DNA of 64,000 nt from contig UBQX01000006.1 of the NCBI GenBank assembly GCA_900467685.1, positions 124,001 to 188,000 on the forward strand, in the 5' to 3' direction. The translations under genes and the position numbers were made by a program. The notes below the pieces were generated by a model. The model was given only the letters and a program-made list of their open reading frames with translations. It did no database searches and was not told the origin of the DNA. This document shows positions 35,290 to 43,410 of the stretch, one piece after another (position 1 is the stretch's first letter; the number at the start of each line of letters is the position of its first letter). The DNA comes from Hyphomicrobiales bacterium. Its GTDB lineage: Bacteria; Pseudomonadota; Alphaproteobacteria; Rhizobiales; Rhizobiaceae.

Positions 35290-36300
35290 TCACTGCAATT
35301 TTGACAGCCAATTCTGAATGATTGCTAAAGTTTGTTCCGAATTAACGATACCGAAATGCGTTTCTTGCGGCACAACGACAGTATCGCCGTGTTTGTTCAA
35401 GCTCTTCATGGCCGGTTCGAGCTTGGCCGCATGGATCACTTCGTCGTCGGTGCCCACGACTGCGAGATAGGGTACATGCACGTTTGCAAGCTCAGAGCCG
35501 TCAGCGGAGGGAAGCTGCAGGGATTGGGCATAGCGCCATGAGTAATCGCTGGTCACGGAAAATCCGAGCGGGCCCTCCCAGACGGACTTGGGGACCGCAT
35601 ATTGAAGGGCTATCTCCTGGTCGGACCAGTGAATGCCGACGGCGTTCTGCAATGTGAGTGCCGCAACTCGTGCCTTGAGCGGTAACGCCCAGCCACCGAG
35701 ATCAGGTTTGTTGGCGGCGAAATCCGGTGCAAGAACCGGCGCCAGAAGCAGCAGGCCCGAGAGCTTGGCCTGGCCCGGCGCTATGGCGAGACGCGTGGCG
35801 ACGGCGGCACCCGCCGAATGCCCGCCGATGACGATGACATCGCCCGGTGCCGCGGTGGCGCGGATCAGATCGGCCAGATCATCGCTCGGTTGGCCCACAT
35901 AGGCGATATCGCCGCGATGCAACGGATTCTGCCCGTGGCCACGCATGTCGAAGGTGAAGACGTCGGCGACGCCCAACCGGGTGGCAAGGGTGGTTGCGAG
36001 CGCGGTGAACTGCAGATCGCCCCAGGTCTCGGCATGAACGAGGTAAAGCTTGAGTCGCGTCGGCTCCTTGCTTCGGTAGTGCCGAAAACCGAGGAGGGAC
36101 CTGTCACGCGCCTCGAAATTCTCGACGCGCGGGATGGAAGCATTCTCGCCTGCCGTTGGCACGGGCATGTCGATGGAGGCGGCGTTGCGCAACTCCGCAG
36201 GCTCGCGCGGTCGACTCATGGCAATGAAGCTCTGGATCCCGAACAAGGCAAAGAAGGCGACCGCAACCAGTGCCAAACTGAACCAACCGAGCGCCTTCAT
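35290..36300 (-). CDS. membrane-anchored alpha/beta hydrolase
   Basis: A 336-aa protein from ATG 36300 with GGGAGGAA at good spacing. An N-terminal hydrophobic segment (LGWFSLALVAVAFFALFGI) anchors it to the membrane. The hydrolase fold has the nucleophile serine in VIGGHSAGAAVATRL, an HG-type stretch DMRGHGQNPLHRGD and a C-terminal histidine in PQETHFGIV. This is the serum-type alpha/beta hydrolase (monoacylglycerol lipase-like) pattern. The substrate is unknown. It is divergent from a DMT transporter with 190 bases between the two starts. Confidence 0.82.
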   Translation of the reverse strand: MKALGWFSLALVAVAFFALFGIQSFIAMSRPREPAELRNAASIDMPVPTAGENASIPRVENFEARDRSLLGFRHYRSKEPTRLKLYLVHAETWGDLQFTALATTLATRLGVADVFTFDMRGHGQNPLHRGDIAYVGQPSDDLADLIRATAAPGDVIVIGGHSAGAAVATRLAIAPGQAKLSGLLLLAPVLAPDFAANKPDLGGWALPLKARVAALTLQNAVGIHWSDQEIALQYAVPKSVWEGPLGFSVTSDYSWRYAQSLQLPSADGSELANVHVPYLAVVGTDDEVIHAAKLEPAMKSLNKHGDTVVVPQETHFGIVNSEQTLAIIQNWLSKLQ

Positions 36301-36490
36301 CGGCAATTCCTCCCGAGGACTGAGGTGGGCGCTTATTTTCGGTGTTCAGAATACAAGCATATTCTTTCGAATTCTCCCGCAATTTTGGCATTACAGGCGC
36401 TGAAAACCTGCTACATCTGGGGATGTTGTCATCGTTTTGTGCCATTTTGGCACGTCGCCGGCCCGACGGCTGCAAATTCCCGGAATCGCA

Positions 36491-37426
36491 ATGCAAAGCT
36501 CTGCCGCCAACCCCGTGAGGGGGATTGTGCTCAAAATCCTGTCCGTGATCGTGTTCCTTGCCATGTCGACCTGCATCAAGCTGGCCGGCGACGGCATGGC
36601 GACCGGCGAAATCACCTTCTTTCGATCCTTCTTCGCGATCTTCCCGATTCTGGGCTATCTGGCCTGGCGGGGAGAGTTGAAGACTGCGTTCAAGACAAAG
36701 AGCATCTGGGGGCAGATCACCCGCGGCTTCGTCGGCGTCGTCTCCATGACCTTCAGCTTCTACGGGCTGGTGCGCCTGCCGCTGCCGGACGCAATCGCGA
36801 TCAACTATGCGATGCCGCTGTTTTCCGTCATCTTCGCGGCGATCTTCCTGAAAGAGGTACTGCGCATTTACCGCATCACGGCGGTCGCCATCGGGCTGAC
36901 AGGAGTCCTGATCATCTCTTGGCCGAAACTGTCGCTGCTTGAGCATGCCGGTTCGTCGGAAGCTGCCCTTGGCGCGATGGCGCTCATTGGTTCCGCAATC
37001 ATGGGAGCGGTCGCCATGCTGCTCGTCCGCCGGCTGGTGCAGACGGAAAAGAGCTCGACCATCGTGCTCTATTTCTCGCTGACGGCCTCGGTCTTCTCGC
37101 TCTTCTCCATCCCCCTCGGCTGGCCGCCGATGACGATTGAACAGCAGCTATTGCTGGTCGTCGCCGGTTTCTGCGGCGGGCTTGCGCAGATCCTGATGAC
37201 GGAGAGCTATCGCTATGCGGAGGTCTCGACGATTGCGCCCTTCGAATACACGTCGATCGTGTTCGGGCTGATCGTTTCGTATTTTCTGTTTGGAGATGTG
37301 CCCGAACCGATGATGCTTGTCGGAACCGCCATCGTCATCTGCGCCGGCGTGTTCATCATCTACCGGGAAAGCAAGCTCGGGTTGGAGCGCAAGGCCATGC
37401 GCAAACTCGTCACGCCACAGGGCTGA
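36491..37426 (+). CDS. DMT-superfamily EamA transporter
   Basis: A 311-aa protein from ATG 36491; the longer upstream extension is not membrane-like. Ten hydrophobic segments in two EamA repeats are visible (first repeat ending about residue 140, second beginning with AALGAMALIGSAIMGAVAML). The stretch PLPDAIAINYAMPLFSVIFA is typical of the first repeat. S-adenosylmethionine or amino-acid/metabolite export are common roles for this branch, but nothing here sets the substrate. It ends 11 bases from a convergent small gene. Confidence 0.85.
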   Translation: MQSSAANPVRGIVLKILSVIVFLAMSTCIKLAGDGMATGEITFFRSFFAIFPILGYLAWRGELKTAFKTKSIWGQITRGFVGVVSMTFSFYGLVRLPLPDAIAINYAMPLFSVIFAAIFLKEVLRIYRITAVAIGLTGVLIISWPKLSLLEHAGSSEAALGAMALIGSAIMGAVAMLLVRRLVQTEKSSTIVLYFSLTASVFSLFSIPLGWPPMTIEQQLLLVVAGFCGGLAQILMTESYRYAEVSTIAPFEYTSIVFGLIVSYFLFGDVPEPMMLVGTAIVICAGVFIIYRESKLGLERKAMRKLVTPQG

Positions 37427-37437
37427 CGAGCAAAATA

Positions 37438-37563
37438 TCAGACGCGGCCGGAAATGCGGGCGCGGCGGCGCTCGGCGCGTTCGCGATAGTCATTGGCCGC
37501 CGAAACGGCAAGCTTGACCGACTTGATTGTGCCGGTGAGGTTCTGAAGGGGATTATAGCGCAT
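37438..37563 (-). CDS. 41-aa basic small protein
   Basis: Reverse-strand frame from ATG 37563 to TGA 37438. The peptide starts MRYNPLQNLTGTIKSVKLAV and ends with an arginine-rich stretch (YRERAERRRARISGRV). It has no signal peptide. It follows another small gene by 10 bases, so the two probably share a transcript. The upstream GAGGAGC-like sequence supports translation. I do not recognise the family. Confidence 0.6.
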   Translation of the reverse strand: MRYNPLQNLTGTIKSVKLAVSAANDYRERAERRRARISGRV

Positions 37564-37573
37564 TGTGTGCTCC

Positions 37574-37753
37574 TCACTTCTGGATGAAATCGCTGAAAAG
37601 CGCCATCGGCTTGGCAGGGTTTGCGTAGCCGCGTGCGGTCAACTGTTCGTTCGTAACGATCTGAAAACGGCGATAGGCAGACTGCCCCGGCGTTCGGGAC
37701 ATCTTGCGGAGCGTTTCAAACCCGGAATGGGTGGAGCGGAAAGTAGCGTGCAT
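37574..37753 (-). CDS. 59-aa small protein, first of a two-gene unit
   Basis: From ATG 37753 with AGGA nine bases upstream. The peptide begins MHATFRSTHSGFETLRKMSR and continues with basic and aromatic residues (QSAYRRFQIVTNEQLTARGY). It has no membrane segment or known motif. An upstream in-frame start would add 18 residues without a ribosome binding site. With the 41-aa gene it makes a compact reverse-strand pair beside a DMT transporter. Confidence 0.6.
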   Translation of the reverse strand: MHATFRSTHSGFETLRKMSRTPGQSAYRRFQIVTNEQLTARGYANPAKPMALFSDFIQK

Positions 37754-37920
37754 GGCCTTGGTTCCTAAAAGTGCGATTCCTCCCAAGACACGGCCGCAAT
37801 ATCGCAATGCAGCATGTTTATTGCAATGCGGTATAACGGGAAACTGCCATGCGCATGCCGCATGGCTCGCGACACATTGCTGTCAAACAAGGCGGGAGTC
37901 GCCCCAATTTTTAATAAGGG

Positions 37921-38769
37921 TCAGGCGTTTACCTGTTTGATGCGCTGCTCCAGGGCAAGCAGGTCCGTCCAGGCGAGACGCTTGCTCAACGGGGCGGTCA
38001 TCAGATCTTGCGGATGGAGCATGGCCATAGCTTCCGTCGCTGGCGTGCCGATCTCGAACCACTGACCGCGCAGCGCATGGATCGTCTCGGTCGATCCGGT
38101 GAAGAATCGCGTCGTGAAATTGCCGAGCATGACCATGAAGCGCGGCTGTGCCAGAGCGATCAACCGCATGGCAAAAGGCCGGCAAATCTCGGCCTCTGCC
38201 GGTGTCGGCGGCCGTCCGCCCGGCGGACGCCATGGAACGCTATGCGCCAGCGTCATCTGCGCGACGTCGATCCCGATGGCGCCGAACATCTTCGCCAGCA
38301 ATTCGCCATGCGCGCCAGAGAAGGGGATCCCTTCACGATCGTCTTCGGCGGAAGGGGTGGCGCCGAAGATCAGGATCGGCAAACTGCCTGCCTCTGTCGG
38401 GAAGACACTGTTGCGTGCGCTGGCCTTCAGATTGCAGCCCTCGAAATTGTCGATCGCCTGCTTCAGTTCGGCAAGACTGGTCGCGGCTTCAGCCGCACGT
38501 CGCGCCATCTCGATGGCTTCTTCACCCGGAATGGCAACGGCTGTCGCCGAAACCGGCCGCGGTGCGGGCTTGGCCGCTGCTGCACTCGGTCGCTGCGCGC
38601 GCTCCTGTTGAGGCGCGCTTTGTTCCGGTGCGCGCAGCGCTGCGCTGGATGCAAATTCGGCGAAACGATCGATGCCCTCATCTTCCAGCAGGAATTCCAC
38701 GCCCGCATCCGCATGAAAATGCAAAAGCGCGGCCAGTTCTCCGGCATTGAGCTGCGAGACTTCGATCAT
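37921..38769 (-). CDS. uracil-DNA glycosylase family protein with altered motifs
   Basis: A 282-aa protein. After about 85 residues of alanine/proline-rich linker, the UDG type 4/5-like core begins at NFEGCNLKASARN. Motif 1, usually GEAPGxxED, reads GATPSAEDDREGIPFSG (136-152); the following WRPPGGRPPTPAEAEIC keeps the family frame, and the C-terminal LHPQDLMTAPLSKRLAW matches the HP motif 2 region. Only two of four iron-sulfur cysteines remain (Cys112 and Cys196). The catalytic glutamate of motif 1 is alanine. It may be a diverged or inactive family member rather than a repair enzyme. Confidence 0.75.
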   Translation of the reverse strand: MIEVSQLNAGELAALLHFHADAGVEFLLEDEGIDRFAEFASSAALRAPEQSAPQQERAQRPSAAAAKPAPRPVSATAVAIPGEEAIEMARRAAEAATSLAELKQAIDNFEGCNLKASARNSVFPTEAGSLPILIFGATPSAEDDREGIPFSGAHGELLAKMFGAIGIDVAQMTLAHSVPWRPPGGRPPTPAEAEICRPFAMRLIALAQPRFMVMLGNFTTRFFTGSTETIHALRGQWFEIGTPATEAMAMLHPQDLMTAPLSKRLAWTDLLALEQRIKQVNA

Positions 38770-38827
38770 GTCTCTTCTTTAAAGGATGGCGGGGAAACCG
38801 GCAAACGCTCATCCACAGGGGCGAAGA

Positions 38828-40114
38828 TCACGAGACCCAGTCGGCTATGTCGTCTCGTTCGCCGATCAGTGCAAGCCCGTGAGCAATCGACAGCAATTCG
38901 CCGCCACCTTCGATCCGCTCGGCACCGAAGCGGCGGCTGAACAGATTGCGGACGGCCGGAACGAAGGACGTGCCGCCGGTGAGGAACACCGCGCCAACTT
39001 CGCTTTCCGGCATCTTGGCTTCCGCGAGCGTTTCGTCCAGTGCCTTCTCCATCAGCGCGATGTCCGGCGCGATCCAGCTTTCGAAGTCCGAACGCTTCAC
39101 GATTCGGTCGCCGGAGCGGCCCAGCGGCTCGAAATGGAACTCGGCCTCTTCCTGCGAGGAGAGGGCGAATTTCGTCTTCGAGATGGCCTGATAGAGTGGA
39201 TACCCTTCGTCATGCTCGATCAGGTCGACGAAGAGTTCGAGCTGGTCCGGATCTTCCGCCTGCCGCACAAGCGACTTGAGGTCCTGGAAATCGCGCAGCG
39301 TCTTGAAGATCGAAAGCTGGTTCCAGCGGCCGAAATTGGCATAGTAGTTCGACGGAATTTCCAGCCGCTTGCCGAAATTGCGGAAATAACCGCCCTTGCC
39401 GATCTGCGGGCTGACGACGTTGTCGATGATGCGGAAGTCGAACATGTCGCCGGCAATGCCGACGCCGCCATGCGCGATCGGCTGTGCCTTCACCTTGCCG
39501 GCAACCTTCTCGAAGCGAATGATCGAAAAGTCGGTCGTGCCGCCGCCGAAGTCGGCAACGAGAACATTCGTGTCCTGCTCGAGATTCTGCGCGAAATAGA
39601 AGGCCGCGGCGACCGGCTCCATGACGAATTGCACGTCTGGAAAGCCAAAGCGAGCGAGCGCCGTGCGGTAGCGCTCCATGGCGAGGTCCGCATCCGCATT
39701 CATGCCGGCAAAGCGCACCGGGCGTCCGGCGACGATGCGCGTCACATCCGACGGCCAGCCGTCGCCCGAATAGGCCATCATCCGGCGCGTGAAGATTTCC
39801 AGCAGGTCTTCAAATGTGTGTCTGCGCGCATGCACGATGGTCGACTGGAAGAGCGGGCTCGCCGCAAAGGTCTTGATCGACTGCAAGAAACGGGCTTCCC
39901 CCGGATTGTCGATGAAGCTGCGGATGGCCGCAGCTCCCGCTTCCACCTTGAGTGCCAGACCGCCGAGATCCTTGTCCTTCATGAAGGAGAGGCAGGTTCG
40001 CAGGCTTTCCGTGACTTCCGCCTGGCTCGTGAAACTCAGCGAGCGTGTCGTGTCGCCGGCCTTGGCGGCCAGCACGGTGTTGGTCGTGCCGAAATCGAAG
40101 CCGAGGGCGGTCAT
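38828..40114 (-). CDS. Hsp70-family chaperone, YegD-like
   Basis: A 428-aa protein with the actin/Hsp70 ATPase fold: phosphate 1 motif GFDFGTTNTVLA, phosphate 2 motif VADFGGGTTDFSII and adenosine motif GAVFLTGGTSFVPAV. The conserved PVAAAFYF segment lies between. It ends soon after the ATPase domain and has no classical substrate-binding domain, as in E. coli YegD. AAAGGA lies before the start. The role is unknown; an ATP-driven chaperone-like function is inferred from family only. Confidence 0.88.
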   Translation of the reverse strand: MTALGFDFGTTNTVLAAKAGDTTRSLSFTSQAEVTESLRTCLSFMKDKDLGGLALKVEAGAAAIRSFIDNPGEARFLQSIKTFAASPLFQSTIVHARRHTFEDLLEIFTRRMMAYSGDGWPSDVTRIVAGRPVRFAGMNADADLAMERYRTALARFGFPDVQFVMEPVAAAFYFAQNLEQDTNVLVADFGGGTTDFSIIRFEKVAGKVKAQPIAHGGVGIAGDMFDFRIIDNVVSPQIGKGGYFRNFGKRLEIPSNYYANFGRWNQLSIFKTLRDFQDLKSLVRQAEDPDQLELFVDLIEHDEGYPLYQAISKTKFALSSQEEAEFHFEPLGRSGDRIVKRSDFESWIAPDIALMEKALDETLAEAKMPESEVGAVFLTGGTSFVPAVRNLFSRRFGAERIEGGGELLSIAHGLALIGERDDIADWVS

Positions 40115-40243
40115 GGCAAATCCTTTTCCGGCCGCGAGGGAGGGCGCAGCCTGTTTTTAGGGATGGAAGGCAAATGGCAGGGCGCGCCTGATCGCATGGC
40201 GACCGCGCGAAATCAAGGCAGTGTCTGTGAAGTTTTTGAGAAA

Positions 40244-40435
40244 CTACATCCGCCGCCCGGCGATGATCGCGCCGAGGCCCAGAACCGCAAGGATCGCCCC
40301 ATAGAGCATCCATTGCGGTTGCGCGATCATGAAGCTGGAGGCGGGGTAGGGGAAATAGCCGCTCCCCTGACCGATCCAGACGAGGCCGAAGAGAACGGCG
40401 AGAATGCCGACGCCGACGACTGCAATGCGTTTCAT
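40244..40435 (-). CDS. 63-aa two-segment membrane protein
   Basis: From ATG 40435 with GGAG at suitable spacing. The peptide has two hydrophobic stretches, VGVGILAVLFGLVWIGQG and WMLYGAILAVLGLGAIIAG, joined by a short loop rich in aromatic residues (YFPYPASSFM), and ends with two arginines. It is probably an inner-membrane protein of unknown role. It lies 31 bases downstream of an SDR gene and 129 bases upstream of the Hsp70-like gene on the same strand. Confidence 0.75.
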   Translation of the reverse strand: MKRIAVVGVGILAVLFGLVWIGQGSGYFPYPASSFMIAQPQWMLYGAILAVLGLGAIIAGRRM

Positions 40436-40466
40436 GACAGGACTCCGTTCCGGGTTCGGTTGAGGA

Positions 40467-41258
40467 TCAGATCGACTTGGCCGCGCCGCCGTCGCAGCGC
40501 ACCAGCGTGCCGGTGATATAGCTTGCAGGGACTGAACAGAGGAAGGCCCCGACGCTGGCAAACTCTTCCACCGTGCCAAGCCGCCCGGCGGGGATCGACC
40601 TGACCGAAGCTTCGCGAACCTCTTCGAGCGTCTTGCCGCTTCGCTTGGCATTCGCGCCGTCGAGTTCATCGATCCTGTCGGTGTGGATACGGCCGGGCAG
40701 CAACAGGTTCGCGGTGATGCCCGCGCCGGCAATTTCCGCCGAAAGCGTCTTGTTCCAGCCGACGAGTGCGGAGCGCAGCGTATTGGACAGTGCCAGATTG
40801 GCAATCGGCTCGAACACGCCGGATGAGGCGACAGTCAGGACACGCCCCCAGCCGCGCGCCTTCATCTGCGGCACGATGAGATTGGTGAGGGTAATCACGC
40901 TCACCACCATCGACTGGAAATAGGTGTTGAGATTCTCCGCCGTCAGCACCTCCTGTGCAGTGCCAGGCACCGGCCCGCCGGTATTGTTGACGAGGATATC
41001 GACACCGCCGAGCAGCCGTTCAGCCTCAGCGGCGATGAAAGCCGGGAAGCCGGCATCGGCGATATCTGCCGCCATATACTGTGCCTTGCCCCTGCCTTCC
41101 GCATTGATGGCTGCGCAATTGGCCGCCAGCTTGTCGGCGCTGCGGCCGCACAGGAGAACATCCGTACCCTCTCGCGCCAGCGCCACGGCGATGCCCAGCC
41201 CCAGACCGCGCGACGACGCAAGCACCAGAGCGCGCTTGCCGGAAATACCAAGATCCAT
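40467..41258 (-). CDS. short-chain dehydrogenase-like protein with SxxxR in place of YxxxK
   Basis: A 263-aa Rossmann-fold protein from ATG 41258 with GGAGAG upstream. The cofactor motif is ASSRGLGLGIA and the NNTG-type motif reads VNNTGGP. The catalytic serine is kept (TVASSGVF), but the active-site YxxxK aligns with SNTLR, so Tyr is Ser and Lys is Arg. It belongs to the beta-ketoacyl-reductase-like SDR group but should not use the normal proton relay. A second SDR with the same change lies at 44814. The substrate is unknown. Confidence 0.85.
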   Translation of the reverse strand: MDLGISGKRALVLASSRGLGLGIAVALAREGTDVLLCGRSADKLAANCAAINAEGRGKAQYMAADIADAGFPAFIAAEAERLLGGVDILVNNTGGPVPGTAQEVLTAENLNTYFQSMVVSVITLTNLIVPQMKARGWGRVLTVASSGVFEPIANLALSNTLRSALVGWNKTLSAEIAGAGITANLLLPGRIHTDRIDELDGANAKRSGKTLEEVREASVRSIPAGRLGTVEEFASVGAFLCSVPASYITGTLVRCDGGAAKSI

Positions 41259-41368
41259 GATGTCTCTCCTTTTATTTACCCGACTTATAGTCCGTTCGGC
41301 CGGATCAGCAAAGCGGCGATGGTGATACTCGCAAACGCAATCCAGTCCGATTTTCCCTTGCCATTTAA

Positions 41369-41390
41369 TTGACGTTAACGTAAACGTAAG
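41369..41390. promoter_or_regulatory. ACGT-rich operator-like site upstream of ETF-QO
   Basis: The sequence TTGACGTTAACGTAAACG contains the near-palindrome TTGACGTTAACGTAA with a third overlapping ACGT. It lies between the divergent SDR and ETF-QO genes. It resembles the targets of MerR-type regulators of branched-chain amino acid and fatty acid catabolism (LiuR type), which in some proteobacteria also control ETF-QO; this link is inference. Confidence 0.4.
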
Positions 41391-41554
41391 TAGATAAATC
41401 GTTTGTAATTTCGCACCTGCAAAAAATGCAAAGGATTTGGCGCATCCACGCTCGACAAGGCCTGAAGCCTTTGTCAAAAAGCCTGACCAAATTAAACGCC
41501 AGGCCGCGCGGGGCAAACTTAAAGAACATCTGCGGCTTGCTAGAGGAGAGAGCG

Positions 41555-43219
41555 ATGAGCGGAGAGACAGAACTTCCGGAACGCGAGTCGATGGAATTCG
41601 ACGTCGTGATCGTGGGCGCGGGGCCGGCCGGTCTGTCGGCGGCGATCCGTCTGAAACAGGTCAATCCGGAACTGTCCGTCGTCGTCCTGGAAAAGGGCGC
41701 CGAAGTCGGCGCGCATATCCTCTCGGGCGCTGTCGTCGATCCAATCGGCATCGATGCACTGCTTCCCGGCTGGCGCGAGGAGGAGGGACACCCCTTCAAG
41801 ACCGAGGTCAAGGACGATCACTTCATGCTGCTCGGCCCCGCCGGCTCGATCCGTCTGCCGAATATCCTCATGCCGCCGCTGATGAATAACCACGGCAACT
41901 ATATCGTCTCGCTCGGCAATGTCTGCCGCTGGCTGGCGACGAAGGCCGAAGAGCTGGGCGTCGAAATCTATCCGGGCTTTGCCGCTGCCGAAGTGCTCTA
42001 TAATGATGCCGGCGCAGTCATCGGCGTCGCCACAGGCGACATGGGCATTGAGAAGAATGGCGAGCCGGGTCCGGCTTTTGCCCGAGGCATGGCGCTGCTC
42101 GGCAAATACGTCCTCATTTCCGAAGGCGTGCGCGGTTCGATCGCCAAGCAGTTGATCGCGAAGTTCGATCTCTCCAAGGATCGCGAGCCGCAGAAATTCG
42201 GCATCGGCATCAAGGAACTCTGGGAAGTGAAGCCCGAGAACCACAAGCAGGGCCTCGTGCAGCACTCCTTCGGCTGGCCGCTCGGCATGAAGACCGGCGG
42301 CGGTTCATTCCTCTATCATCTCGAAGACAACCTCGTCGCCGTCGGCTTCGTGGTGCATCTGAACTACAAAAACCCCTATCTCTTCCCCTTTGAAGAGTTC
42401 CAGCGCTTCAAGACGCATCCTTCGATCCGTGGGACGTTCGAAGGAGGCAAGCGCATTTCCTATGGCGCGCGCGCGATTACCGAAGGCGGCTGGCAGTCCG
42501 TGCCGAAGCTGTCCTTCCCGGGCGGTGCGCTGATCGGCTGTTCGGCGGGCTTCGTCAACGTGCCCCGCATCAAGGGCAGCCACAATGCCGTGCTCTCGGG
42601 CATGCTCGCCGCCGACAAGGTCGCGGCAGCCATTGCTGCCGGCCGCGCCAATGACGAGCCGGTCGAGATCGAAAACGAATGGCGCGATACGGCGATCGGC
42701 AAGGACCTCAAGCGAGTCCGGAACGTCAAGCCGCTCTGGTCGAAATTTGGCACCGCCATCGGCGTTGGGCTGGGCGGTCTCGACATGTGGACGAACCAGC
42801 TCTTCGGCTTCTCTTTCTTCGGCACGCTGAAGCATGGCAAGACGGACGCGGCTTCGCTCGAGCCCGCCTCGCAGCACAAGCCGATCGACTATCCGAAGCC
42901 GGACGGCGTTCTGACCTTCGACCGCCTGTCCTCCGTCTTCCTGTCCAACACCAACCACGAGGAAGACCAGCCGGTCCACCTCAAGGTCAAGGACATGGCA
43001 CTGCAGAAGGCGTCGGAACTCGGCGTCTATGCGGGCCCGTCATCGCGCTACTGTCCTGCCGGCGTCTACGAATGGGTCGAGAAGGATGGCGAGCAGACCT
43101 ACGTCATCAACGCCCAGAACTGCGTCCACTGCAAGACCTGCGACATCAAGGACCCCAACCAGAACATCAACTGGGTCCCGCCGCAGGGCGGCGAGGGGCC
43201 GGTCTATCCGAATATGTGA
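41555..43219 (+). CDS. etfD: electron transfer flavoprotein-ubiquinone oxidoreductase
   Basis: A 554-aa protein from ATG 41555 with GAGGAGAG upstream; longer frames read through promoter DNA. FAD binds at VIVGAGPAGLSAAIRLK. The ubiquinone-binding domain lies in the middle. Near the C-terminus the 4Fe-4S ferredoxin domain has CPAGVYEW, then NCVHCKTCDIKDP, giving the four cluster cysteines, and ends in WVPPQGGEGPVYPNM as in all family members. The enzyme passes electrons from ETF, reduced by acyl-CoA dehydrogenases, into the quinone pool at the inner membrane. Confidence 0.96.
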   Translation: MSGETELPERESMEFDVVIVGAGPAGLSAAIRLKQVNPELSVVVLEKGAEVGAHILSGAVVDPIGIDALLPGWREEEGHPFKTEVKDDHFMLLGPAGSIRLPNILMPPLMNNHGNYIVSLGNVCRWLATKAEELGVEIYPGFAAAEVLYNDAGAVIGVATGDMGIEKNGEPGPAFARGMALLGKYVLISEGVRGSIAKQLIAKFDLSKDREPQKFGIGIKELWEVKPENHKQGLVQHSFGWPLGMKTGGGSFLYHLEDNLVAVGFVVHLNYKNPYLFPFEEFQRFKTHPSIRGTFEGGKRISYGARAITEGGWQSVPKLSFPGGALIGCSAGFVNVPRIKGSHNAVLSGMLAADKVAAAIAAGRANDEPVEIENEWRDTAIGKDLKRVRNVKPLWSKFGTAIGVGLGGLDMWTNQLFGFSFFGTLKHGKTDAASLEPASQHKPIDYPKPDGVLTFDRLSSVFLSNTNHEEDQPVHLKVKDMALQKASELGVYAGPSSRYCPAGVYEWVEKDGEQTYVINAQNCVHCKTCDIKDPNQNINWVPPQGGEGPVYPNM

Positions 43220-43226
43220 TGAGATT

Positions 43227-43405
43227 CTTCCTCTCCCCTTGTGGGAGAGGAAGCAAAATCAGCATCTTAGCTGAAAGCTAAATGCTAGATTTTGCAGGTG
43301 AGGGGGCAGATTATGGCTGCGTCGGCAGACACCCCTCACCAAGCCTGCCAAGCCAATCGCCTCCGGCTCTTGGGGCGAGCTATCCCCTCCCACAGGGGAG
43401 AGCAG
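43227..43405. repeat. RIME-like palindromic intergenic element, second site
   Basis: It begins with a perfect 11-base hairpin CTTCCTCTCCC/GGGAGAGGAAG (43227-43253), continues with GCAAAATC...GATTTTGC (43253-43295) around an inner AGCAT/ATGCT stem, and ends with the 20-mer at 43366 shared with 8827 and a CCCCTCCCACAGGGG hairpin. The order of parts matches the elements in the phage-like cluster. Confidence 0.72.
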
Positions 43406-43410
43406 GGGCA

